Part shown: positions 24,773 to 33,567 of the stretch, one piece after another
How the letters are laid out: the number at the start of each line of letters is the position of its first letter
Position numbering within the stretch: the first letter of the stretch is position 1
From: Xylogone sp. PMI_703
Lineage: Eukaryota > Ascomycota > Leotiomycetes
DNA length: 64,000 bases
Assembly (NCBI GenBank): GCA_021399445.1
Contig: JAJTUQ010000003.1
Span: 7,936,001-8,000,000 of the forward strand
Reading direction: 5' to 3'
Notes under the pieces: generated by a model
Seen by the model: the letters and a program-made list of their open reading frames with translations, nothing else
What the model was told of the DNA's origin: nothing
Database searches by the model: none
Program-made: the position numbers and the translations under genes

Positions 24773-25953
24773 TCACTCTTCGCTCTTTATCTGTACCTTA
24801 ATAGCACCTGTCTTGGGATCTGCGGCCGTCTCGAACGCCTTCACTGCGTCCTCTAGGTTGAAACGATGGGTAACCAACTTCTTCATGTCAATTACGCCGG
24901 ATTGTACGAGTCGGATAGCTCGTGGCCAGGTATTGCAATATCGGTACTGAAACTGTAGGTCAATTTCCCGCACACTTAGTCGCATGAATGGGATATTCAT
25001 CTCATTCTTCCCAACTCCAATCACGAAGACCTTGCCGCCAAACTTGACGGCCCAGATCGCCGTCGACACACTAATTTCGACACCTGTGCATTCAAGAGCG
25101 ACTGCAGGCTCAATCCCCCCAAATTTCTCTAATATAACCTTTGCGGATTCTTCGGCGGACACCCTCTCGACTTTGTGTGTGATGACGGACGGGACAAGCT
25201 CCTTCGCAAACGCCAATCTTCCCTCGTCGATATCTGTAATGACAAGGGGGCATGCTCCGGCGGCTTGACAACACAGCAGCGAGATGAGGCCAATAGGACC
25301 AGCACCGCAAATGAGGACGGGATCTCCCAACCTGACTCCAGACCTCTGCATAGCTGCCAACGCTACGCTCAAGGGCTCCAGCAGAGCGCCATCTTCAAAT
25401 GACATGTTACCAATTTTATGACACCATATTGCTGGATGGTTTACGTATCGGCGGAGCAGTCCTGGGACTGGTGGGGTGGACAAGAACAAAACTTTCTCGC
25501 AACCATTATATCTTCCCGTGAGGCACGGTTCACACTCATTGCAGATAATGTTGGGCTCGATGGCAACCCTATCTCCCACTTTCAGGTGCTCCACCGAGGG
25601 GTGGACAGCCAATACTACTCCGGCCGATTCGTGCCCAAGGATGTGCGTGTCTTCAACAATCATGGGACCGATGCAGCCAGCATGCCAGAAGTGCACATCA
25701 GAACTTTTGTTTTTCTGTCAGACACATCTGGTGAAGAACAAGGGGCTATTCTGAACTCAACTCACCCGCAGATTCCAGTGCTCTTGATTGCCACGGTCAC
25801 CTCGCCCGGCTTCAAAGTATCCCCCTTGACCACACTCTCTAGACCGGGCTCCGCTTCTGCAACCCACAGGTCATGCTGAGGATTTGTGTAAACGCCAATG
25901 TTAGCCTTCAGCGACTTCTCCCCACCATTTATCTCGGTTGCCGATGGACTCAT
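24773..25953 (-). CDS. ladA: L-arabinitol 4-dehydrogenase
   Basis: Zinc-dependent dehydrogenase oxidising L-arabinitol to L-xylulose with NAD+, the second step of fungal L-arabinose catabolism. Two exons: 25953-25766 and 25703-24773; the 62-nt intron (GTGAGT..AAG) splits the Gly codon of GICGSD. The product is 372 aa. The start is the first ATG; in-frame sequence upstream to 26040 has only a GTG. Seen: [13 protein letters not shown], catalytic zinc ligands Cys62 and His87-Glu88, structural-zinc cysteines 117, 120, 123 and 131, the NAD motif GAGPIG (196-201) and the following TDID acid. The segment LLRRYVNHP and [15 protein letters not shown] are typical of LAD and separate it from the xylitol enzyme at 15.9-17.0 kb. 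It is divergent from the hydroxyacid dehydrogenase. Confidence 0.93.
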
Positions 25954-26795
25954 GCTGGACTGGGGTGTTGTCCAAGCTATCTGTGTTGCTACTTTATATG
26001 CCTGTGTGGTAAGGTAGAAATGCGGGGTATAGTCTTCCACGAAAATACTTTTTTTTTTCTCAAGTTTTGAGGTGAAAGTATCTATGCTGTCTTTATCATA
26101 TCAAAGAATCCGTGAATTAGAGCCCTTCTGGCCAGTAGATGTGCGCTTGAATTTATCAACGAAGGGATAGGACGAGCGATCCAGATTATCCGGCTGACCT
26201 CCGCATTTTAATGATGCTCCGGACAGCTGCACATAGGGACGGGCGGTACCACCACCTAAATACCGTTTTATCCCAGTGCTGATCCACGAATGGGCGTCCG
26301 GATACGATGGTGCGAATAGTTGGGAGGACGTGGTGGCTTTCCCTGACTACGTAGCAAGGGAAAACTGGAACCCCCAAAGAGACGGTGGAGCAGCAGAGGC
26401 TCGATACTGAAGATTGCGTGGTTGCATGCGCTTCCCACTCTTCGGTCCAGCAGGTCAAAGCATTCCCCAGTGTCGGCGGCAGAAGTCGCGAACTGGGTCG
26501 AGGAAACCCATCTTGCACGCGCACCAATCATATCCTACCAATCCCGGTCTTCTTGCCCTGCCCCTCCTCCTCCACTGGAGACACTCCCGAGCTCCTTCGC
26601 TCGCCCGGAGAGATTCTCGCTGCAGTGGTGGGTTAATTGCGACACCGATAGATAATTACACATTATTACAGTACACAGGCCGGTGTATATTCGGCATCTC
26701 TGTCCTCCCGGTTATTCCCTTCTCCAGTGTTCCTCAGCACGTGTTGGGATGTGTGTGAACTTCTCGTTTAATTGATGCCTGACAAATACGGCACC

Positions 26796-26811
26796 AAAGG
26801 TACGTACCTTT
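26796..26811. promoter_or_regulatory. 16-bp perfect palindrome
   Basis: AAAGGTACGTACCTTT is its own reverse complement over 16 bp. It lies 11 bp before a second symmetric element and about 230 bp before the ATG of the hydroxyacid dehydrogenase. Perfect symmetry of this length suits a dimeric DNA-binding protein. The central GTACGTAC recalls the GTAC-rich motifs elsewhere in the window. Function is unknown. Confidence 0.5.
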
Positions 26812-26822
26812 TTGGGGAATTT

Positions 26823-26855
26823 ATATTCACGCCTGAGGCTTCAAGGCGTGAATAT
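26823..26855. promoter_or_regulatory. 12-bp inverted repeat with 9-nt loop
   Basis: ATATTCACGCCT (26823-26834) and AGGCGTGAATAT (26844-26855) are exact reverse complements around GAGGCTTCA. It could be a dimeric operator or, if transcribed in the 5' leader, an RNA hairpin. Confidence 0.6.
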
Positions 26856-27038
26856 CAAGTGAGGGGATGTCGCTGACTAAGGAGGGGCAGTTACATTCGT
26901 CATGGTGCTCAGGAAATATCCAGCACGAAGGCATGTTCAATGCCGGCCGCAGTTGCGATGATACAATTCTCGAGGAAAGTCACGAAGAGCTCTGACACCG
27001 GAATTGGATTACTAAGAGACGGTAGGCTCTGATAGGTA

Positions 27039-28352
27039 ATGCGTCCTTTCTCCTTCGGAGCGCAATCGCAGTTCTTGCCCCGATACAAAGGAGCCATCAT
27101 CCCCAAACCCGCCTCCACTGCCGAACCCCACCCTCTCCAACGCTCAACTTCTACTCTCCTCAACAGAGCCGGAGTCACTCAGAAGGATATCAGAATCATT
27201 CATAGCACTACTACAAGGCGTGCCATCGATAAAATGACCTCTCAATCCCCTATCCAGATCGCCGTCCTCGACGACTACCTTGATATCTCCCAGAAACACT
27301 TCTCATCCCTCGATTCCTCGCAATTCAAAGTGACCATTTTTAAAGATGCCTTTCTTCCATTTAACCATCCTTCAACGCCTCAATCTGCCAAAGATAACAT
27401 AGTCCAAACCCTGCAGCCATTCGCCATCATCAGCACCATGCGCGAACGAACCCCATTCCCCGCTACCCTCCTTCAATCTCTCCTAAACCTCAAATTCCTA
27501 CTCACTACTGGGGTTCGCAATGCGTCAATTGACATGAACGCGGCAAAGCAACTTGGGATTCGTGTTGTTGGTGCCAAAGAGCCCGGCAGACTATCCTACG
27601 AGCCCGGATCTGCCAAGCCAAAAGCTCGTGCTGGTCCAGATAGTACCACGCAGCATGCCGTGGCATTGATCCTTGGGATTGCGCGTAATCTCGCACTCGA
27701 CGATGCTACCGTGAAAAGTGGTGGGTGGGAGTCTCTACCCACAACCACACTGTCGGGGAAAACCTTCGGCGCGGTGGGATTGGGGCGGCTAGGCGTCAAC
27801 GTTGCGCGCATCTTGTATCAATCCTTTGGTATGAGGATTATTGCCTGGAGCAGTAGTCTCACGCAGGAGGCTGCCGATGAAAAGGCGAAGGCAGCTGGAC
27901 TACCTGTCGAGGATCCAGAGACTGGTGAGAAGACATTCAAGGCGGTGAGTAAAGAGGAGCTATATTCCACCGCAGATATAGTCAGTGTGCATTATGTCCT
28001 GTCAGACCGATCGAGAGGGATGGTTACTTCGAAGGAATTAGGACTTATGAAACCTCTTTCTTTCTTTATCAATACCTCTCGAGGTCCTCTAGTTGTAGAA
28101 AAGGACCTCCTGGATATTTTATATCAGGGGAAGATCCTTGGTGCTGCGATTGATGTTTATGATATTGAGCCCCTGCCCAAGGATAGCGCTTGGCGAACAA
28201 CTAAATGGGGCACGGAAGGGAGAAGTCAGGTACTCCTGAGCCCACACATGGGCTACGTCGAACGGGACGTTATGAATGGATGGTACGAATCGCAGGTAGC
28301 GAACATCAAGCGATGGAAGAACGGTGAGGAGGTGACTGATGTGCTTGCGTAA
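27039..28352 (+). CDS. D-isomer-specific 2-hydroxyacid dehydrogenase
   Basis: NAD(P)-dependent oxidoreductase interconverting 2-oxo and D-2-hydroxy acids; the exact substrate cannot be read from sequence. One frame of 437 aa. The Rossmann core is complete: VGLGRLG (246-252), the family triad Arg348 (NTSRGP), Glu377 (DIEPLP) and His403 (SPHMGY), and a TTQHAVALILGIARNL helix before the nucleotide domain. The catalytic domain proper begins near residue 70 (IQIAVLDDY). The first 65 residues are Arg-rich with few acids and could be a mitochondrial targeting sequence; a second ATG at 27234 (residue 66, MTSQSP) would give a 372-aa cytosolic form. Both starts are plausible. An extra segment (EPGRLSYEPGSAKPKARAGPD) interrupts the usual fold before TTQHA. 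Confidence 0.85.
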   Translation: MRPFSFGAQSQFLPRYKGAIIPKPASTAEPHPLQRSTSTLLNRAGVTQKDIRIIHSTTTRRAIDKMTSQSPIQIAVLDDYLDISQKHFSSLDSSQFKVTIFKDAFLPFNHPSTPQSAKDNIVQTLQPFAIISTMRERTPFPATLLQSLLNLKFLLTTGVRNASIDMNAAKQLGIRVVGAKEPGRLSYEPGSAKPKARAGPDSTTQHAVALILGIARNLALDDATVKSGGWESLPTTTLSGKTFGAVGLGRLGVNVARILYQSFGMRIIAWSSSLTQEAADEKAKAAGLPVEDPETGEKTFKAVSKEELYSTADIVSVHYVLSDRSRGMVTSKELGLMKPLSFFINTSRGPLVVEKDLLDILYQGKILGAAIDVYDIEPLPKDSAWRTTKWGTEGRSQVLLSPHMGYVERDVMNGWYESQVANIKRWKNGEEVTDVLA

Positions 28353-29032
28353 AAATCAGTGCTGATATTGCGCCAGTATATGCGGTCAGTTTATTGTAAA
28401 TAGAAAATTTTAATGATTTAAGAATCCAATTCACAATCTGTAGTGGGTAGTAAGACTGATTATGTATATGTATTAAGTCCCAGCAAGGAAATAATATCTA
28501 AGCGTTCCATTCCTCGCTTCACCCTTGCTCTTAACGGTCATTGAATTAAGCATAAATTAGGTACTCGTGAAAAGAAAACATAGTCTGCCTCGTATGATGA
28601 TAAAAAAGGGGGTTGTCAATAAACAGAAGAATATTAGCTGGGTCATGGCAATCACAAGACAACCACATCGTAATTAGAAAGAGAAGAACGGAGAGAAGCT
28701 CAAACTCAAAGGCCGAAAACGATGATGACGAAAGGAAGAAGAAAAAGACGCCGTAACAATGAGAAGTATCTTGAAAATACCAAAGCAAGAACAAAAAAGC
28801 AGGCGCAAACAAGCAGATAAATAATGTCTTCCAAAAAAACAGACAATTGGCCTACCCTCCCTTCATCCAACTACTTCGTGATAACGTCTCTATGAAAAAA
28901 CTAAAGAGAAAATGATGCGATGGCATCTCGTCCTCTGCCGCTCCTACATTCCCATCCAATTCGAATTCGAAGGAACCTGCACCCAAAATCGAAGAGTACT
29001 GGAGTCAGCAAGGGAAAAACACCGGTAAAACA
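28353..29032. other. Convergent 3' region
   Basis: About 680 bp between the stop codons of the plus-strand hydroxyacid dehydrogenase and the minus-strand Rab gene. It is AT-rich with A and T runs suited to 3' processing on both strands. No gene is seen. Confidence 0.5.
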
Positions 29033-30202
29033 TCAACAGCATCCACCTCGCCTCCTCCTAGTTCCTCCACTGAGCGTGAAAACTTCTTCCCACTCCCTCA
29101 ACCCACCACCACCCCAATTGCTCCGCGTCCCGCCCCGTCTCCTCCTCGCTCCTCCAGATGACCCCGTCATGCCGCTCTTAATGCTGCTTCCATCCGCAGC
29201 CATAGCACCCGCCCAACCCGCGTCACCATACTGAATCCCACTATTGGGATCATCAGGGTCGATTTCCCCTAGCTCAATCTTCGTCAAGATCATCCTCGCC
29301 AACCTATTGAAGACTTCATCAACGTTTTCTCCTGAACGAGCACTGACTTCCACAGAGACCGGAATATTAGCTGACGAGGCCCAGCGCGCGGCTTCTTCCA
29401 TCAAGACTTCTCGACCGTCGGGTGCAACAGTAGCCTTGAGTTGTGTTCCGAGACCCATTCCAGCACCGCCTGCGGTACTAGTTGAATTCACAGAAGAGGA
29501 AGGTACGGATGATAAGAATTGGGATGATTTGCTTGAGACACTGGATGGCGTCGCGGGAGGCACGGAAGAGGAAAGGTCGATTAGGTGTTCATTATCATTA
29601 TTTTCTGTTGCAAGGTCGAGCTTATTGCCAACCAAGAGGAGAGTCAGGTTTGGAGACGCAAGGGCGCGAGCATCATTTACGAAGGAGGGAAGGCTGTTGA
29701 AGGTGTTGCGAGAGGTGATGTCGTAGACTAGGACCGCACCAGCTGCCCCACGGTAGTAGGATCTTGAGACGGAGCGGAAGCGTTCTGTCCCCGCTGTATC
29801 CCAGAGCTGGAGATCTGTTAGTATTATTCCAAAATGTTGCATATAGCCGGCACGGAAAAGGAGAAGGAACGGTATCGATGAAAGGGGAGTGTTTACTTGT
29901 AGTTTTATTCGCTTTCGTCGAGCTCCGGTCCCAACTCTTATGATTTTCGTTGCAAATTCCACGCCTATGGTTTGTGACGATAAAACCCTCCATTCGTTCT
30001 TGATAAAGCGGTGGAGAAGACAAGATCTGGGTAGCTACTTATTAGCTTATGTATCTCATGCATCCGTCTATTATCCATCCAATATGGTAGCTCCAATAAC
30101 GTCAAAAAGTATAAAGGCGAGAGCAGGATTATGTATTCGGCCGACGTACTTTCCACTTCCACTAGGGCCCAGCAATATAATCTTCGCCAGGTAATCGTAC
30201 AT
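29033..30202 (-). CDS. Rab-family small GTPase, Rab4/Ypt4-like
   Basis: Membrane-trafficking GTPase, probably endosomal recycling by analogy with Rab4. Three exons: 30202-30150, 30026-29897 and 29806-29033, with introns of 123 and 90 nt, giving 318 aa. Seen: P-loop GPSGSGKS (12-19), switch I TIGVEF (37-42), WDTAGTER (63-70), NKLD (122-125), a VSARSG guanine-binding loop (215-220) and a C-terminal Cys-Cys for geranylgeranylation. Two oddities: the usual catalytic Gln of WDTAGQE is Thr68, and a Ser-rich insertion of about 58 residues (131-188) follows NKLDL. The C-terminal half has the segment GEIDPDDPNSGIQYGD and an Arg/Gly-rich tail. The start is an ATG (MYDYLAK); a short extra 5' exon cannot be excluded, since relatives often carry a few more residues. 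Confidence 0.85.
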
Positions 30203-32696
30203 ACTTCCTAGCTCCTATATTGGGATCCATTAGCGACTGTATTACAGCAAGCACGATATATCATTGCTTCCTCAAGCGCACAAATAAAAGAGCTGGGAGC
30301 GGGTCAACGCACCTGGTTTTGCACAGTATCCGCCGACTGCTCGCTGGCACCGGAAGATTTCCTGGGGCGCACCATCCTGCTCGATGCCTCTGAGAATATC
30401 TGACCAGCTCTCGCGCTCCCGAGGAATCCGGTCCTCCCTGGTGTATACGTTTTGGGATCGGTTTGCTGGTGGTTTTAGGTTTTTGTTCCATGTTCTATGA
30501 GCTCAGGAAACGCGAGCGATAAGATCAACCAATGGCATTGTCGCTCTCCTGCCGAGATAGAAATCGTCATGCCCAATATTATGCTAGCCACAAGTTGCAA
30601 TGGTTGTTTTAACGCTTTCCGTATATCTACATCACACATAGACAATAACAGGCATCATAAAACTAGAAGACATCAATTATCTATCTTCCCCTAATTCGGC
30701 GGTTTATCTTATTGCATATAAATCTGGAAGGGGCAATATTCAAGCCTCAGGCAGCAAATACTCTCAGGGATATAAGGGGTAAGGGTCGAGCGGCAATAAA
30801 CCTCAATACTACGAAAAATATTTGTCTCCCCTAGTTCGCAAGACTTTTACTGTAGTACAATTCTACAGCATGCTTATTTTACTCAAGTTTACTGGGTAGG
30901 GATTCATACTTTCTTCTAGTCATAGTCACAATTGGCGTAGGCTATGTCCGTGGGGCCTTCGTATCTACATGTTGCTATGATGATAGCTTCAGTAGACTTA
31001 GTCCCCCGCCGTGAGATCCAGATTCAGTAGCCCTAATGGCATGTTGCTACATCCATTATACTCTTCGCTGGATGCGATATTGTAAGAAACACAATTTCTT
31101 CTTCTCAAAGAACCATCAATTGGGCAGCGACGCAAGGACTTGCCGCAAGGCAAAATTATAAGTACCTGAGGAATAGTATGGCACGCAAACACGATATCTC
31201 GTTCAAGCAAACCTGTCTTCATCAGGAATTTACTTAGACAAATGACGATTCTCAACAAGCTGCCCCAAGTAAGACTTTCATCCATGCTACTGCCCTAGCT
31301 TTCCCAGGTTCGCTGGAAGGTCGGCCATAGCCACGGTTACTACGACAAGTACGGCGATAATGGCTTGACCACCTCCGCGCGTATATTTTCTGCTTCAGCT
31401 GTAGCATCAAGTTTTAGTGGTTCATAGGCAAGAAGCCACTGGAGAATTAGGCCCACGTGGAACGACCTGTACTGCGACAGTGATTCCATCGATTGTGCTA
31501 ACTTATGCTTCTGCTCGTTCGGACTAGTAATATCTCTTCAATCCATTCATATAGGTCGGTCTCTCACTGAAAATCAGTTTGCAGGAACTATTCGATATCC
31601 CTCAGCATGCTCATGCGTTGGCCTTACTCAGCAGACAGTTACTGCATCGCTACCTGTCGTCACCTCTCGTCACCTCAACTGTGACTGCAACAGCCATTTT
31701 TCACGCCCGGTTTCGTAGCGGAGATAAGCACAAGCTGCATCTCCATCATAACTACCGTCAGAGATTGTGCCTGTGACCGCTACCTTCGTGGTCGAACCTA
31801 TCATGGTCATTACGACTTTGACATTGACAAACACTGTCACCGTAACCTCCACAGCTTTTGTTTCTGGTCTCCACATAGTACTGTTAGACGTATCTATTGG
31901 CTTGAGGTGGTACAGTTGATGGACGATACATTTTTAGCTCGGTTTCGCTGCCCGTCAATGTCATCTCGCCGTTATGTAACCCCCAAAAGACACTGTACCA
32001 ACTCGAAGCACTGGCAAAATTCATCCTTTGGATGGCAATTATGTAGGCTATATGGCCCAGTCCGTTGGCACTTCTCCCCACGCCTACCCAGGCGCTGATG
32101 CTAATACCGCTAAGTTTAGCACTAATCACCCTCTCACATGCAGTGTCGACAACAGCACCCTAGAAGTAACCTACTAGCCCTATTCTAGCCCTCGACCATT
32201 TCGATGGCATGGCTATGTGGATGGCAGCAATCATGATTTGTGGCTCACTACGTTTCCCAAGGTCGGAAGTGTACAGTTCAGATTGTATGCAATTTCTACA
32301 GCATGTATGATTGACTAGAATTTACATTCGTTCATCCCACGTCAATGTTCAGGTACCGTGAACTAGAATGCAGATCCTAGCGAAGCGTACCTTCTCCTCA
32401 ATTGATGACCGGGGTATTTCCAGCTATATTTCTTTGATCGTACTATGTAGACTTGTTGTATTTACTGTACTATAACAGATAATAGTTCCCCATAGATCGT
32501 ACTTTGCATTATCTATGCCTACAAGTATATTTGCATCTGTTCTGTTTTTGGTAAGGTGCGGAAATAGTGCTAACCCGCTTTCAGCCAAGCGCTGGTGCGC
32601 ATATTGGACCTCGGCTTGATGATATCACAGGCGCCGAAGCTTTGCGCGTCGGAACGGACTTTGTTCATTCCTAGATTCTTCCTCAATAATTTCAAC
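30203..32696. other. Intergenic with a decayed gene
   Basis: 2.5 kb between the Rab gene and the plus-strand SDR. The first 300 bp should hold the Rab promoter; a minus-strand frame at 30261-30491 there could be leader or a missed first exon but reads poorly. The rest is AT-rich and contains the pseudogene at 31640-32318. Confidence 0.5.
31640..32318 (+). pseudogene. Decayed Thr/Val-rich surface-type protein gene
   Basis: From 31773 to 32318 one frame reads as protein-like sequence broken by four stops (TGA 31917, TAG 31935, TAA 31977, TAG 32175). The first part is Thr/Val-rich (TTLTLTNTVTVTSTAFVSG), as in fungal wall or secreted proteins. The second part (32013-32174) is coherent: DGNYVGYMAQSVGTSPHAYP, later STNHPLTCSVDNSTLEVTY. 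After the last stop comes FRWHGYVDGSNHDLWL. A Thr/Val stretch in another frame lies just upstream (about 31665-31700). Three stop types that arise by C-to-T change of CAG, CAA and CGA fit repeat-induced point mutation. No family is assigned. Confidence 0.4.
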
Positions 32697-33567
32697 ATGA
32701 AGATTGAGGGAAGAACCTTCATTGTATCGGGAGGGTATGTAGACTGACTTAAATCTATTTACGCAGAAACTTCTTCTTAATAGCAGTTACACCAGCTGAT
32801 TCATTGGTACTAGAGCCTCCGGCCTTGGTCGCGCATGTGTCGTCGATATCGTTCGTGATGGCGGTTACGCTGCCGTCCTAGATTTGAACGAGGATAACGG
32901 CAAAACAATAGTAGCAGAACTAGGCAGCGATAAAGTACGGTTCTTTGAGACAAATGTGCTTGAGACGGAGAGTATTGCAGCTGCCGTGAAGGGAGCGTTA
33001 GAATGGGTTAAAGAAACCGGCAAGGAGGTTGGAGGAGTGATTGCTGCTGCTGGAGTCGGCAACCCAGCAAAGATCATCGACCGAAATCTCCAACCAATGT
33101 CTCTCGATACCTATGATTTTGTCATGGGCGTGAACGTGAGAGGAACTATCGATCTAATCCGCCAAGTCATTCCGCACATGGCTCAGACCAAGCCGGATAA
33201 TGAGGATGGGGAGAGAGGAGTTTTGATAATGGTTTCTTCTGCCGCCGCGTTCGATGGTCAGCCTGGTCAAGTCTCATATAGTGCTTCAAAGGGAGCCATT
33301 GCTTCCCTTACGCTACCTTTAACGAGAGACCTCGCTCAATATGGAATTCGAGTCGTCACCATTGCCCCTTCGCTTTTCGAATCGCCAATGACAGCCATGA
33401 TGTCGGACAAGGCGCGAGCCAGCTTAGTCCGAGTAATGGAATTTCCAAAGAGAGCCGGGCAACCTCATGAGTTCTCACAACTAGTGAAACAAAGCATTGA
33501 GAATATCATGTTGAACGGCGTGGTTTTGAGACTGGATGGTGGCATGAGGATGCCAAGCAAGATGTAA
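32697..33567 (+). CDS. Short-chain dehydrogenase, HSD10-like (3-hydroxyacyl-CoA dehydrogenase type 2)
   Basis: NAD-dependent short-chain dehydrogenase resembling HSD17B10, which oxidises L-3-hydroxyacyl-CoA in mitochondria or peroxisomes. Two exons: 32697-32734 and 32814-33567, with a 79-nt intron (GTATGT..TAG) splitting the Gly codon of the cofactor motif. The product is 263 aa, normal for the family. Seen: GGASGLGR (12-19), LDLNED with an acid suited to NAD, Asn120 (VMGVN), Ser155 (MVSSAAAF), Tyr168 and Lys172 (YSASK), and APSLFESPM after the active site. VIAAAGV replaces the usual NxAG motif, a substitution that may weaken cofactor binding. Substrate is inferred from family resemblance only; no targeting peptide or clear SKL ending (it ends SKM). 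Confidence 0.85.

Larger units (their letters stand above)
25954..27038. promoter_or_regulatory. Divergent promoter region, ladA / hydroxyacid dehydrogenase
   Basis: About 1.1 kb between the two divergent genes. A T-run lies at about 26049-26059. Two symmetric elements near the plus-strand gene are listed separately (26796-26811 and 26823-26855). CTGGAG at about 26573 fits the CreA consensus, but this is a single weak match. Confidence 0.4.

Noticed and set aside
32697..33567. SDR as L-xylulose reductase completing a pentose pathway cluster
   Set aside because: The sequence resembles HSD10-type hydroxyacyl-CoA dehydrogenases, and the cofactor acid suits NAD, whereas L-xylulose reductases of fungi use NADPH. 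A three-gene pentose cluster is not supported.
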